Counted from the first letter of the stretch, positions 25,022-35,664 are shown. The stretch is 64,000 nt of DNA from Chloracidobacterium sp. (GCA_016716365.1 JADJWM010000007.1:1-64000), one strand, 5' to 3'. A program made the numbers and translations. Notes: generated by a model from the letters alone, not told the origin.

Positions 25022-26140
25022 ATGTTGGCTGCCAGGGCAAGTGTTTTTGTGCTCGTTCTATTGCTTTCGAGCGCCGCTTCGTTCGGCCAGGGCAAGCAGC
25101 CCCCAAAGCCGGCCGAGGATGAGGTTATCCGCATCGATACCGAATTGGTCGAGGTGCCGCTTGCGATCACCGACCGGGCCGGCAGGCCTATCCTGGATCT
25201 GAAAAAGTCGAATTTTTCGGTGTTCGAAGATGGGAAGCCGCAGGATATCGCGGAATTCTCAACGGCGTCGGCCCCGTTCGAAGTGGTGCTGCTCCTGGAT
25301 ACGTCGGGGTCGGCGCGTTCCGAGCTTCAGATGATCCAGCGGGCCGCTCAGAACTTCATCAATTCGCTGAGGCTTGGGGATCGCGTCGCGATCGTCGCAT
25401 TCAGGACCGAAATCACGGATCAGAGGGCGATGCCGGCGACGGACGTTCTTTCACCGCTGACAAACGACCGTCAGGTGCTTCTTGACGGCCTGGAGCGGCT
25501 CGCGACCAGCAACGGAACCCCCTATTACGACAGCCTGCTTAAGATCGCCGGTACCTTTTTCGCTTCGGCCGCGGCCCCCGAATTCAAGGGACGTCGGGCC
25601 CTTGTCGCGCTGACGGATGGCGTCGATTCGACCAGCCTCGGCGATTTTGAAGAGGTCCGCGAGCGTTTCGGCCGGGCCGGCGTAACAAATTATTTCATCA
25701 AGGTCGATACCCGTGAGTTCTTTGAGCAGAACCTGCTCGGCGACTGTCAGATCGCGATACGTTTCTCGACGGCCCAGATACAGCGATATTTCCGTCGGTT
25801 CGCTCCGAACTCAAAGGTCGAGACCACGAGCGATTTTTGCCGCCTCGGAGATTTTGAACGCCTCGCGATAAGCAAGAATCTCTACGAACTTGCGGCGGAA
25901 GAAATGAACGCGCTCGCTAAGAATTCCGGCGGCAAGGTCTTTCCGGTTGCGGACCTGAGCTCTGCCCGGCAGGCGTTCAAGAGCGTTGCCGACGAGATCG
26001 GGACCAAATATTCGCTAGGGTATTATTCTACCAACGGGAAACGCGACGGTACCTATCGCGCAATTAAGGTCGAGGTCAAGGGATTGCCGTCCGGAACACA
26101 GGTTCGGGCTCGCGAAGGTTACACGGCGCCTAAAAACTAA
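25022..26140 (+). CDS. VWFA-related (Acidobacterial-type) domain secreted protein
   Basis: Start at ATG 25022 with signal peptide ARASVFVLVLLLSSAASFGQ. The N-terminal part has DLKKSNFSVFEDGKPQDI, typical of the VWFA-related family common in Acidobacteria. The von Willebrand A domain has the MIDAS motif DTSGSA, and ALVALTDGVDS and SLGDFEEV further on; the metal-ion site appears intact. The tail SLGYYSTN...GLPSGTQVRAREGY matches the family. A protein-binding role at the cell surface or in the periplasm is likely; partner unknown. Confidence 0.88.
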   Translation: MLAARASVFVLVLLLSSAASFGQGKQPPKPAEDEVIRIDTELVEVPLAITDRAGRPILDLKKSNFSVFEDGKPQDIAEFSTASAPFEVVLLLDTSGSARSELQMIQRAAQNFINSLRLGDRVAIVAFRTEITDQRAMPATDVLSPLTNDRQVLLDGLERLATSNGTPYYDSLLKIAGTFFASAAAPEFKGRRALVALTDGVDSTSLGDFEEVRERFGRAGVTNYFIKVDTREFFEQNLLGDCQIAIRFSTAQIQRYFRRFAPNSKVETTSDFCRLGDFERLAISKNLYELAAEEMNALAKNSGGKVFPVADLSSARQAFKSVADEIGTKYSLGYYSTNGKRDGTYRAIKVEVKGLPSGTQVRAREGYTAPKN

Positions 26141-26162
26141 AAGTAATTATTCCTTCTGAAAT

Positions 26163-27347
26163 ATGTCTCAGCGATTCGGTAGAGTTTGTCTGATCGTGCT
26201 TGATTCCGCCGGGATCGGCGAAATGCCTGATGCCGCCGACTGGGGCGATGCGGGGGCCGATACGTTGGGGCACATCATGGCCTCGCGGAACGTAGCGCTC
26301 CCGAATCTCCAAAAGATGGGGCTCGGCAATATTCGGCCTCTGGCCGGCGTACCGGCAAGCGATGCGCCGAGCGGCAGTTACGGCAAATGCACCTTGCGAT
26401 CGAACGGGAAAGATACGACGACGGGCCACTGGGAGATGGCCGGGATCATTCTGGAAAAGGCCTTCCCGACGTATCCGAACGGTTTTCCGCCGCGGATAAT
26501 CAATGAGTTCGTCGCTCAGGCGAAAGTGCCGGGCGTTTTGGGAAATGTTCCGGCAAGCGGAACCGAAATAATAAAGGAACTAGGTGAGGAGCACATCCGC
26601 ACGGGCAAACCTATCGTTTACACGTCGGCCGATTCCGTGTTTCAGATAGCCGCACACGAAGAGGTCGTGCCGATCGACCGACTTTACGAAATGTGCGAGA
26701 TCGCACGACGCATTCTCGACGGCGAAGACAAGGTAGGAAGGGTGATCGCGCGGCCGTTTCTTGGCTCCACAGCCGCGAATTTCAAACGGACCGAGAATCG
26801 GCATGATTACGCGGTTCCGCCGCCGCCAGCCAACCTTTTGCCGCTGCTGAAGGACGCCGGGCTCGACGTCGTCTGCGTTGGAAAGATCGCGTCGATCTAT
26901 GATTCGACGGGCGTTACAGAAGACCTGATCGCGAAGAACAACGATCAGACGGTGGAGCAGACGATCAATGCCCTAAATGCTGACACAAAAGGCCTTATCT
27001 TCAGCAACATGGTCGATTTCGATATGCTCTACGGCCACCGCCGTGATACCGAGGGATATGCCCGAGCGCTCGAACGATTCGACACCCAACTCCCGGCGAT
27101 CTTCGACGCCATGCGCGACGACGATCTGTTGATCCTCACGGCCGACCACGGCAACGACCCGACGTTCCGCGGCTCAGACCACACGCGCGAGTATGTCCCG
27201 CTGCTCGTTTGCGGCAAAAACGCGAAGCCCGGGGTCGATCTCGGCACCCGCGGATCGCTCGCGGACATCGGCGCGACGGTCGCGGAGAATTTCGGGTTGG
27301 CGCTCGGCGCGGGAGAGAGTTTTCTACAAGCGCTATATCGAACCTAG
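26163..27347 (+). CDS. deoB: phosphopentomutase
   Basis: DeoB interconverts (deoxy)ribose-1-phosphate and (deoxy)ribose-5-phosphate. The 394-residue protein has VCLIVLDSAGIGEMPDA at the N-terminus (first metal Asp and the DxAG turn), KDTTTGHWEMAG (phosphorylated Thr region), LILTADHGNDPTFRGSDHTREYVPLL near the C-terminus (metal ligands). All alkaline-phosphatase-superfamily sites are present. Works with DeoC encoded at 55,683. It overlaps the convergent aminotransferase gene by 4 bp. Confidence 0.95.
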   Translation: MSQRFGRVCLIVLDSAGIGEMPDAADWGDAGADTLGHIMASRNVALPNLQKMGLGNIRPLAGVPASDAPSGSYGKCTLRSNGKDTTTGHWEMAGIILEKAFPTYPNGFPPRIINEFVAQAKVPGVLGNVPASGTEIIKELGEEHIRTGKPIVYTSADSVFQIAAHEEVVPIDRLYEMCEIARRILDGEDKVGRVIARPFLGSTAANFKRTENRHDYAVPPPPANLLPLLKDAGLDVVCVGKIASIYDSTGVTEDLIAKNNDQTVEQTINALNADTKGLIFSNMVDFDMLYGHRRDTEGYARALERFDTQLPAIFDAMRDDDLLILTADHGNDPTFRGSDHTREYVPLLVCGKNAKPGVDLGTRGSLADIGATVAENFGLALGAGESFLQALYRT

Positions 27348-28705
27348 CTGCTTACGTGACCTCGAGCTATCTTCTCAAGTGCCGACGCTAGTTTTAGTGG
27401 GTCTTGCGGTGAGTTGTAGATCGCGGGTGTGACTCGGATACAGTCGCCCATCTCAAGGCCTGAACGCCGAACCGTCAGAATTCCGAACTTTTCCCGAAGA
27501 AGTTTGACCAGATCATCATTTCCTTTCGTGGAAGTCGTGCCGTCCAACCTGAAAGAGGTAAGACCTGCAACCATAGTTTTCTCATCTGGAGTTAGAACGG
27601 TGATCCCGCGCAGTTTACGCGCTGGAGCCACCCAAAGACCTCGGAGATAGCGGAGACGTGCTTCTTTGGCATCCGATCCGATCTTGCTGTGAAACGCGAT
27701 CGCCGCCGGGATCGTCATGTGAGCGGCAAAATTTGAAGTGCCCGTATCGATCCGAGCCGTGATGTCGGTCGAGCCGCCTGACTTACCCATATAGGTGTCA
27801 ATGTCAGCGATTCGTTCTTTTCTGATATAGATAAGACCGCAGCCTATCGGAGCACCTATCCATTTGTGCAGGTTCATTCCGACAAAATCGCACCCGAGGT
27901 CCTTAACTGCAAAATCTACCTGACCAACTGAGTGAGCAGCATCGAGAATGACGTCGATCCCTCTTTGCTTGGCGATCTTGGCGATCTTTGCGACTGGGAT
28001 GATCAGCCCGGTCAGGTTGTTCAGATGCGTGAGAAGTAGGAGTTTTGTTTTTGGATGGGCGTCGAAAGACCTTTCGTAGAAGGCAAGAATATCTGCCTCT
28101 GTCAGTGGTTCTGTAGGCGTAGGTTCGGGGAAAGATAGCTTTTCCGCTTTCACTCCACGACGAATCTCGAGCCACCGCATTGCCGTCTTCATTTCCGCAT
28201 AATCGATATCCGCGTAGAGAACGGTGTCGCCGGGACTCAACTTAGTGTATCCGCCTATTAGAGCTTGAAGGCCTTCGGTTGCTCCGCGGGTCAGGGCGAT
28301 CTCGTCGGCCGCAACACCCAGAAACTTGGCTATGACGTCCCGAACGCCTTGATACATTCCGCCGGCCTCGATCCGAGCAAAGAGAGTGTTCTCACGATTA
28401 ACGAAATCGGTAAGGCGTCTATACTCCTGAAGCACGGGAGTGGCCATGATGCCCCAATATCCATTCTCGAGATTAGTGATCTTGCGGGTAACGGAATAGT
28501 TCGCGGCGATTCGGCGCCACGAGTGTTCGTCATCGGGCAATAATGTGCCTTCCGGAAGATCGTTGAGGTGAGCGAACGAGAAATCGCTCGAATATTCAGC
28601 CCATTCACTTGCGTTGGCCGGCAAAGCAGAAGCGAAACCTAGCGAGGCCGCAGCGACAACGCTTCTACCTAAAAATCGTCGCCTAGAGATATCGTAATTG
28701 CTCAT
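27344..28705 (-). CDS. Tat-exported class-V aminotransferase-like PLP enzyme
   Basis: Resembles isopenicillin-N epimerase/class V aminotransferases. A twin-arginine signal is seen at the start (SRRRFLGRSVVAAASLGFAS). The PLP fold has TRGATEGLQALIGGY, LLLTHLNNLTGLIIPV, VILDAAHSVGQVDF (PLP Asp and His) and FVGMNLHKWIGAPIGCG, where the Lys is the Schiff-base residue. The 453-residue length includes the signal. Exported PLP enzymes of this type are of unknown substrate. It ends 4 bp inside deoB on the opposite strand. Confidence 0.88.
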   Translation of the reverse strand: MSNYDISRRRFLGRSVVAAASLGFASALPANASEWAEYSSDFSFAHLNDLPEGTLLPDDEHSWRRIAANYSVTRKITNLENGYWGIMATPVLQEYRRLTDFVNRENTLFARIEAGGMYQGVRDVIAKFLGVAADEIALTRGATEGLQALIGGYTKLSPGDTVLYADIDYAEMKTAMRWLEIRRGVKAEKLSFPEPTPTEPLTEADILAFYERSFDAHPKTKLLLLTHLNNLTGLIIPVAKIAKIAKQRGIDVILDAAHSVGQVDFAVKDLGCDFVGMNLHKWIGAPIGCGLIYIRKERIADIDTYMGKSGGSTDITARIDTGTSNFAAHMTIPAAIAFHSKIGSDAKEARLRYLRGLWVAPARKLRGITVLTPDEKTMVAGLTSFRLDGTTSTKGNDDLVKLLREKFGILTVRRSGLEMGDCIRVTPAIYNSPQDPLKLASALEKIARGHVSS

Positions 28706-28839
28706 AAATCAACCCCATTCGGATGCCGGAATACTAACCCACCAGAAGGATGTTCAACAAGCCGAAGTAAGCAGACAGCTCGCGCCTTCGACAATCACGC
28801 GAAAAACGTTTAGATTTCTATCGTAAATTTACCAATCTT

Positions 28840-30576
28840 ATGTTCACTAGAAATAGTTTGCCCGGGAGAGTCGCGTTGGTCCTTGCTCTTGTCGTCGCTC
28901 TTACTTTGGTTCCGCTGATGGCCCAAGACGTTGAGACGCCGTCCCGGCTTCGCGGAATGATCGAAAGGTATGAGCAGGATTACGGCGCTTACAACCGCTT
29001 CTACAGCGCGCTCACGTCGTCGAATCGTGCGGCGAAGATGAGGTCGCTTTACGCCGATTATCTCGCGGAGTTGGGCCGGTGGAACTTTGATTCGCTGAGC
29101 CACGATGAGCAGGTCGATCACATTCTTTTCCGCAACTATCTCGTGCACGAGCAGAAGGAGTTGGCTCGTTCTGAGATTCAGCTGGCAGAGATGGCCTCGC
29201 TGATCCCCTTCGCAAAGACGATCGCCGATCTTGAGGACACCAGGCGAAGGCTCGAGACGATCGATCCGGGCAAAACGGCGGCGCTTCTGGACGAGCTTAC
29301 GAAAGCGATCTCGGCAACGCCAAAGGCCGTCGAGGCAGGCACAAAGCCGAAGAGGACCGTGGCCGCCCGAGCATCGAGGACGGTGATCTTCCTTCGGAAC
29401 ACCCTCCGCAACTGGTACAACTTTCACGCCGGCTATGACCCGACGTTCACCTGGTGGAACGAGCAGCCCTACAAGAAGACCGACGAGGCGCTCGACAGCT
29501 ATAACAAATACATCCTCGACAAGTTGGTCGGCATCCGCCCGGACGATCGGACGACGATCATCGGCGACCCGATCGGCAGGGAAGCTCTGATCGACGAGCT
29601 GAAGTTCGAGATGATTCCCTACACGCCGGAAGAACTGGTTGAGATCGCGAACAGGGAGTTCGACTGGTGCATCGCCGAGTTCAAGAAAGCGTCGCGTGAG
29701 ATGGGATTCGGCGACGATTACATGAAGGCGATCGAGGCCGTTAAGCTGAAATACGTCGAGCCCGGCAAACAGCCCGCGTTGATCCGCGACCAGGCCCGCG
29801 AGGCGATCGATTACGTTAAGAAGCACGACCTTCTGACCGTTCCGAAAGCCGCGGAAGAGACCTGGCGGATGGAGATGATGTCGCCTGAGCGTCAGCTTGT
29901 GGCTCCGTTCTTCCTCGGCGGCGAGACGATCCTGGTCTCGTATCCGACGAATACGATGACGCACGAGCAGAAGCTGATGTCGATGCGTGGAAACAACCCG
30001 CATTTTGCACGCGCGGTGACTCATCACGAACTGATCCCAGGCCATCACATGCAGCAGTTCATGAACCGTCGGTACCGGACCTACCGCTCGCCGTTTCGCA
30101 CGCCGTTCTGGGGCGAGGGCTGGGCATTATATTGGGAGTTCATCCTGTGGGACCGCGGATTCGTAAAGACGCCCGAGGACAAGATCGGTGCGTTATTCTG
30201 GCGTTCGCATCGGGCCGCACGGATCATCTTTTCGCTCAACTTCCATCTCGGCAACTGGACGCCTGAGCAGTGCGTCGATCTGCTCGTGAACAAGGTCGGC
30301 CACGAACGCGACAACGCGTTGGCCGAGGTGCGGCGTTCGTTCTCGGGCGATTACGGCCCGCTTTACCAGATGGCGTACATGATGGGCGGACTGCAGTTCT
30401 ACACGCTTCACAAGGACCTTGTCGGCGGAAAGAAAATGACCGACAAGCAATTTCACGACGCGATCCTGAAAGAAGGCTCGATACCGGTCGAGATGGTGCG
30501 GGCCATATTGACCAAACAGAAATTGTCGAAGGACCACGCCCCCAGTTGGCGATACTATCCGGGTTTGGCAAACTAG
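28840..30576 (+). CDS. DUF885 zinc-metalloprotease-like protein, secreted
   Basis: A 578-residue protein with signal peptide (RVALVLALVVALTLVPLMAQ). The DUF885 domain carries HHELIPGHHMQ (residues 395-405), an extended HExxxGHH zinc-binding motif, followed by EGWALYWE, which supplies the third ligand in related metallopeptidases. A Trp-rich segment and VSYPTNTMTHEQ precede it. Probable periplasmic peptidase; the substrate is unknown. Same strand as the M28 peptidase 27 bp downstream, with which it likely forms a unit. Confidence 0.88.
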   Translation: MFTRNSLPGRVALVLALVVALTLVPLMAQDVETPSRLRGMIERYEQDYGAYNRFYSALTSSNRAAKMRSLYADYLAELGRWNFDSLSHDEQVDHILFRNYLVHEQKELARSEIQLAEMASLIPFAKTIADLEDTRRRLETIDPGKTAALLDELTKAISATPKAVEAGTKPKRTVAARASRTVIFLRNTLRNWYNFHAGYDPTFTWWNEQPYKKTDEALDSYNKYILDKLVGIRPDDRTTIIGDPIGREALIDELKFEMIPYTPEELVEIANREFDWCIAEFKKASREMGFGDDYMKAIEAVKLKYVEPGKQPALIRDQAREAIDYVKKHDLLTVPKAAEETWRMEMMSPERQLVAPFFLGGETILVSYPTNTMTHEQKLMSMRGNNPHFARAVTHHELIPGHHMQQFMNRRYRTYRSPFRTPFWGEGWALYWEFILWDRGFVKTPEDKIGALFWRSHRAARIIFSLNFHLGNWTPEQCVDLLVNKVGHERDNALAEVRRSFSGDYGPLYQMAYMMGGLQFYTLHKDLVGGKKMTDKQFHDAILKEGSIPVEMVRAILTKQKLSKDHAPSWRYYPGLAN

Positions 30577-30603
30577 GCTCTTGCTCCGCTATCGATAAAA
30601 AAG

Positions 30604-31980
30604 ATGAGAAACCACGCTACGCGGTCCTTTGTGATCGCATTCCTGATCTGCTTCGCTCAGCTTGCAGGTCACGCTCAGGTTGAAGAACGAAACGTCCGTG
30701 CCGGGATGTATTTTCTGGCCGGCGACGCGATGCAGGGACGCGGCAGCGGAACGGTCTTCGAGCGGATCGCGGCCGAGTATGTCGGCTCGCAATTCATGCA
30801 GTTCGGGCTCGAGCCGGCAGGCGACCTAGGGTTTGACGGTAAACCGACGTTCGTCCAAACGGTCACCGTCAAACGATATGCGTTCGACGGCCCGCCTTCT
30901 CTTAAAGCGGGTGCAGACGCGTTCGGGCACGGCAAGGAGATGGTTGTCCTTCGCGCGAATGCAGGGTCCATTTCCGGCCCGCTGCAGAAACTTGCTGACG
31001 GCGCAAAGCCGAGCAAGGGGGCGGCCGTGCTTGTTCCTGCACCGAAAGACCGGGCGGCGAACCTGAACCAATATCTCCAGTCATTCATCGCCGCCGGAGC
31101 TTCGATCGTCATGATCGAAGAGACCGAGCAGCACCGTGCCGCATGGCAGAACCTGGCATCGCGGCGGCTCGGATTCACGGGCAACGCGGCGAACCCGTCG
31201 GCGCTGGTAGTTCTGAGCAAGGAAGCCGCAGCCGGGATCGCCAAACTTGCTGACGGAGCGGCGATCGAATTCGCCGGAAAGACGGCGGAGACGACTCAGC
31301 AGACGTGGAACGCCGCCGGCAAATTGACCGGCAGCGACCCGGCTCTGGGTAGTGAAGTTATCCTCCTAAGCTCGCACCTCGACCACCTCGGCGTTCGCGA
31401 GAACGCGCCGGGCGACGACAAGATCTTCAACGGAGCCGACGACGACGCTTCGGGCACGGTCGCCGTCATCGAGCTCGCCCGGATCTTCGCCTCCGGCAAG
31501 CGGCCGAAAAGGACCGTCTATTTCGTTTGTTTCGGAAGCGAGGAAGCCGGCGGGCTCGGTTCGAACCATTTCGTAGATAACCTTCCTTTCCCCAAGGAAA
31601 AGCTGATCGCAAATCTGCAGTGGGAGATGATCGGGCGGCCCGACGCAAAGGTCAAGCCTGATGAACTCTGGCTTACCGGCTTCGAACGGTCGAACCTCGG
31701 GCCTGAACTCGCCAAACGCGGTGCGAAGCTTGTTCAGGACCCGCATCCCGGCCAGAACTTCTTTCAGCGGTCGGATAATTACACGCTTGCACGCCAGGGC
31801 ATCATCGCCCACACGGTCTCGAGTTTCGGCCTGCACACGGATTATCACCGGGCGAGCGACGAACTTAAAACGATCGACTTCGGCTATATGACCCGGTCCG
31901 TAAACTCTATGGTCGAACCGATCCGGTGGCTGGTCAATTCCGATTTCAAACCCTCGTGGAATGAGGGAATGCGTCCCTGA
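30604..31980 (+). CDS. M28-family zinc aminopeptidase, secreted
   Basis: Signal peptide RSFVIAFLICFAQLAGHAQ. The M28 catalytic core shows all zinc ligands: LLSSHLDHLG (His and Asp), NGADDDASGT (bridging Asp), FGSEEAGGLGS (Glu-Glu with the general base), WEMIGRPD (Asp) and HTDYHRASD (His). Between residues 60 and 200 lies a PA-domain-like insert. The 458-residue protein should be active as a peptidase outside the cytoplasm. It is followed after 9 bp by the SpoIIE-type phosphatase gene. Confidence 0.9.
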   Translation: MRNHATRSFVIAFLICFAQLAGHAQVEERNVRAGMYFLAGDAMQGRGSGTVFERIAAEYVGSQFMQFGLEPAGDLGFDGKPTFVQTVTVKRYAFDGPPSLKAGADAFGHGKEMVVLRANAGSISGPLQKLADGAKPSKGAAVLVPAPKDRAANLNQYLQSFIAAGASIVMIEETEQHRAAWQNLASRRLGFTGNAANPSALVVLSKEAAAGIAKLADGAAIEFAGKTAETTQQTWNAAGKLTGSDPALGSEVILLSSHLDHLGVRENAPGDDKIFNGADDDASGTVAVIELARIFASGKRPKRTVYFVCFGSEEAGGLGSNHFVDNLPFPKEKLIANLQWEMIGRPDAKVKPDELWLTGFERSNLGPELAKRGAKLVQDPHPGQNFFQRSDNYTLARQGIIAHTVSSFGLHTDYHRASDELKTIDFGYMTRSVNSMVEPIRWLVNSDFKPSWNEGMRP

Positions 31981-31989
31981 TCCATCCCA

Positions 31990-34575
31990 ATGAAGAAGAA
32001 CGCGATCCAATACATAGTTCTGGCGGCGCTCTTCGTTTTCGCCGCGGCGACCCTGGTCATCCACATCGGGAGAGCCCCGGAAAGGCTTCGCGCGTCCCTC
32101 AAGGATTACAGTATTCCGTTCACGATGGACGGCCGGGTACTTTTCGTTCGCCCGGAAGCCGCGGCGGAGGGCCTCAGGCCGGGGGACCAGGTGTTGACCG
32201 TCAACGGCGTTCCCGGCAGCGACAACGAGGCTCTGCAGCAGCAATTCGAACGGGCGGGAGACGGCGCGGCGTTGGACCTGCAGGTACGCCGGCGTGCCGA
32301 GGGCGACACGACCGAGGATCTTTCGCTGACGATCCATCCGGTCCCGATAGACAAGAACATCAACTATTACCTCAGGATCGCCGTCGGATCGGTTTTCGCG
32401 TACGTGTTGCCGCTCGTTTCGATCCTGCTTGGGTTTTGGGTCGCCTTAGTCCGTCCAAGGGATTTTGTTGCATGGCTCTTCCTTTTCTTGCTTTTGGGGC
32501 TAAGTTCGTTAAGCTTTGAAGCGTATTCTCCGCTAAGTGTGCCCGGGACATTCAGGAACATTTTCGGCAGCGGCTGGGCGATCTCGATGTTCCTTTTCGC
32601 GGTCTATTTCCCCGAACGCCTTCCGCTGGAAAAACGCTATCCGTGGGCCAAATACATCATCATCGTTCCCCTTCTGTTTCAGGTGCTCCTGGTCCTGGCT
32701 TCCACCATCCGGCTGCTTACCGGGCTGCCCCTGAACGAACCGCTGCGTGTCATATCTGAATACTACGGATACATCGCGATGCCGCTGAATATGCTGGCGA
32801 TCGGGCTCTTCTTCATGCTGCTTGGGTGGAAAAGCGGGACGATCGCAAACCCGGATGCCCGCCGCAGACTTCGGGTGATGGTCACGGGAACCGGCATCTC
32901 GATGTTTCCGGCATTCTTCTTGGTTCTTTATGCGTTCGTCAGCGGGTCGCGCGGATCATTCTTCGATGTCGCGCCGGCGTGGTTCGCACTGCTCGCCCTG
33001 TTATTCGTTTTGCTGTTTCCGCTCACTATGGCTTATGTGATCGTGGTCCACCGGGCGATGGACGTCAGGGTCGTCGTCAGGCAGGGCCTTCAGTACGCGC
33101 TCGCCAAGGGCGGCGTTCGCGTGCTTCAGATCCTGCTCCTGATCGCGGTCGGAATGGGCGTCTACTGGTCGATAAATTATTACGGGACGACCTTCTCGGC
33201 CCAGTTGGCGTTCATCGTCGCCGGCGTGGCGCTTGTCCCTTTGATAGACGTGATCGCTAAACCGATGCGGGTGTGGATCGACAAACGATTTTTTCGGGAA
33301 GCTTATGATGCGGAGCAGATCCTTGCCGAGTTCAGCGAGGATGTTCGAACGATGGTCGAGACCCGGCCGCTGCTCGAGACGGTCGCCACCCGCATCAGCG
33401 AATCGCTTCACGTCCCGCAGGTGGCCCTTCTGATCAGGAACGGTGCCAGCTTTTCGCCGGCTTACGCTTTGGGCTTTGACACACCGCCTGCCGTCTCTTT
33501 GGCCGAGGGCTCGCCCGCCATTCGAAAGCTGAGTGCGAACCGGCACATCGTTCTTTATGACGACATGAGCGAGGTCACTTCTACGCCGACCGTTTCGCAC
33601 GACGAGCGTGAGCAGCTGCAGGAACTGAACAGCCAGATCCTTTTGCCGCTTTCGGTAAAAAACCAGCTTTCGGGGATAATCAGCCTGAGCCCAAAACGAT
33701 CGGAGGAACCGTACACAGCAAGTGACATGAGGCTGCTGCGTTCGGTCGCGTCGCAGACGGGCCTGGCCCTCGAGAACTCTCGCCTTACGGAGGCGGTTGC
33801 CATGGAGGCAGCCCAGCGGGAGCGCCTGAATGCCGAGGTCGAGATCGCACGCGAAGTTCAGGAAAGGCTCTTTCCACAGGAATTGCCGGTGGTCGCGGGC
33901 CTTGATTATCACGGTGCTTGCCGGCCGGCACTCGGCGTCGGCGGGGATTATTACGATTTTCTTGAATTGCCGGACGGCAAACTCGGTTTTGCGATCGGGG
34001 ACGTTTCGGGCAAGGGAATAGGAGCTTCGCTGATGATGGCGAGCCTGCAGGCAAGCCTTCGCGGCCAAACGCTGCATGCCGGAGACGACCTCGCGGGCTT
34101 GATGGCCCATGTCAACACGCTTGTTTACGAGGCCTCTACGTCAAACCGCTACGCGACCTTCTTTTACGGGCAATTCGATCCCGCAACGCTTAAGCTGAGT
34201 TACGTGAATGCCGGTCACAATCCGCCGTTTCTGCTTCGTCCGGCCGGCGGTTGGTTCGAGGTATTCAGGCTCGATATCGGCGGTCCGGTCGTCGGAATGC
34301 TTCCGTCGATGCTCGCGAGTTACGAACAGGGCGAGTTGACGCTTGCGGCGGGCGACATACTTGTCGGATTCACCGACGGGATCTCAGAGGCGATGGATCC
34401 CGACGAGAACGAATGGGGAGAAGACCAGCTACTGGACGAACTGAAGCGGCTCGTGGACGGGGCCGCCGAAACTATCCTCAAGGGGACCGTCGAGGCCGCG
34501 GACCGGTTCGCCCGCGGCGCGAAACAGCACGACGACATGACGATGATCGTCCTCCGTGTGCTGAACGCGACTTAG
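31990..34575 (+). CDS. membrane PDZ-GAF-PP2C (SpoIIE-type) phosphatase
   Basis: Domains in order: a membrane anchor (1-25), a PDZ-like domain (about 35-110, with GLRPGDQVLTVNG), a polytopic region of roughly eight TM helices (about 120-400), a GAF domain (about 435-600) and a SpoIIE-type PP2C domain (about 640-860). The phosphatase has GVGGDYYDFLEL, AIGDVSGKGIGASLMMA, YVNAGHNPPFLL, GFTDGISEAM and KQHDDMTMIVL, so its metal-binding Asp residues are kept. The likely job is to sense a signal through GAF/PDZ and dephosphorylate anti-sigma antagonists or similar partners; no partner is encoded next to it. Confidence 0.9.
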   Translation: MKKNAIQYIVLAALFVFAAATLVIHIGRAPERLRASLKDYSIPFTMDGRVLFVRPEAAAEGLRPGDQVLTVNGVPGSDNEALQQQFERAGDGAALDLQVRRRAEGDTTEDLSLTIHPVPIDKNINYYLRIAVGSVFAYVLPLVSILLGFWVALVRPRDFVAWLFLFLLLGLSSLSFEAYSPLSVPGTFRNIFGSGWAISMFLFAVYFPERLPLEKRYPWAKYIIIVPLLFQVLLVLASTIRLLTGLPLNEPLRVISEYYGYIAMPLNMLAIGLFFMLLGWKSGTIANPDARRRLRVMVTGTGISMFPAFFLVLYAFVSGSRGSFFDVAPAWFALLALLFVLLFPLTMAYVIVVHRAMDVRVVVRQGLQYALAKGGVRVLQILLLIAVGMGVYWSINYYGTTFSAQLAFIVAGVALVPLIDVIAKPMRVWIDKRFFREAYDAEQILAEFSEDVRTMVETRPLLETVATRISESLHVPQVALLIRNGASFSPAYALGFDTPPAVSLAEGSPAIRKLSANRHIVLYDDMSEVTSTPTVSHDEREQLQELNSQILLPLSVKNQLSGIISLSPKRSEEPYTASDMRLLRSVASQTGLALENSRLTEAVAMEAAQRERLNAEVEIAREVQERLFPQELPVVAGLDYHGACRPALGVGGDYYDFLELPDGKLGFAIGDVSGKGIGASLMMASLQASLRGQTLHAGDDLAGLMAHVNTLVYEASTSNRYATFFYGQFDPATLKLSYVNAGHNPPFLLRPAGGWFEVFRLDIGGPVVGMLPSMLASYEQGELTLAAGDILVGFTDGISEAMDPDENEWGEDQLLDELKRLVDGAAETILKGTVEAADRFARGAKQHDDMTMIVLRVLNAT

Positions 34576-34589
34576 GCCGGCCCTAATGC

Positions 34590-35664
34590 TTACGGGAAAA
34601 TAAACGAATTCTGCGTAGGAAGGTCTTCGGCCGTCCCAAAGGGCAGGATCAGTATTCCGTTCTGGGATTGTATGATATACCACTGCCCGTTAGACGGCCG
34701 GAAGACCGCGATATCGGCCTTACCGTCACCGTCATAATCAGCCGGCACCGGTATATCTGTAGCCTCGCCCCAATTGGCGACGCTGAACCCCTCGGTCGAC
34801 ATTGCCCGGTACCATTGGCCCGTGCCCGGCCTGAAGATCGCCAGGTCGGTCAACCCGTCGCCGTCGTAATCCGCCGGAGCCTGAATGTCGCCTGCCTGTC
34901 CCCAGGTTTGGACAAAAAAGCCCAGTCCCGATTTGATGATGTACCAGTTGCCCTCTGACTGTCGGTACACAGCAATGTCGTCCTTACCATCGCCGTCATA
35001 GTCGCCGATGACCGGCTTGTCGCCGGCGACGCCGAAGACGACGTTCGAGATGACGGGGCCCTGGCTGAGTAGTCGATACCATGTCCCGTTCGACGGCCTG
35101 TAGACGACCAGATCGGCCTTGTTGTCTCCGTCGTGGTCCGCCGGGACCGCAATGTCCCCGGCCGCACCCCAACCTGCAGCCTGAAAGGTCTGATTGCCTG
35201 AATTGAACCAATACCATGTCCCGTTCGAGGGCCTGAAAACGGCGACATCTGTTTTTCCGTCGCCATCGTAATCGGCCGGGTACGACGCGGTCCGTGGCGA
35301 CGCCCCACTCCATAACGATATATCCGGCTGTGCCGCGGAGGATGTACCAAAGGCCATTCGAAGGCCTGCGAACCGACAGATCGGCTTTGCCGTCGCCGTC
35401 GTAGTCAAATGGCGTCCGGTGAATGATCCCGGACCCCGCTCCCCGCCAAAAGCCGCTATTGATCTCGAAACCGGCACCGGAACTCTTCTCCACAAGATTT
35501 TGGCCGATGGTGCCGTTCAGCGTGAAGTTGCCGCCCGAAGCGGTCCCTCCCCCGTTCGAGATCACCGAATTGGATATGGTGAATTGGCCGCCCGACTGGC
35601 CGGAGGCCCCGGCCGCAAAGATCAGCAGGGCGATGATACCTTTCTTGATTCGTCGTAGATCCAT
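34590..35664 (-). CDS. secreted FG-GAP/VCBS repeat protein, one frameshift
   Basis: Start at 35664 gives a signal peptide (KKGIIALLIFAAGASGQ), followed by a short domain SGGNFTLNGTIGQ and GFEINSGFWRG typical of such proteins, then seven repeats with the core DYDGDGK(T/A)D-x-AVFRPSNGTWY and GDI(P/A)VP turns. The frame changes near 35275-35280, where deleting one G of GGCCGGG restores VVPADYDGDG. With that correction it is about 358 residues. The repeats resemble those of the 23,181 and 42,923 genes. Probable Ca2+-binding surface protein. Confidence 0.8.

Noticed and set aside
28810..30048. 412-codon minus-strand ORF opposite the DUF885 gene
   Set aside because: The plus-strand gene has a signal peptide and the zinc motif; the antisense translation is Arg/His-rich with no motif.
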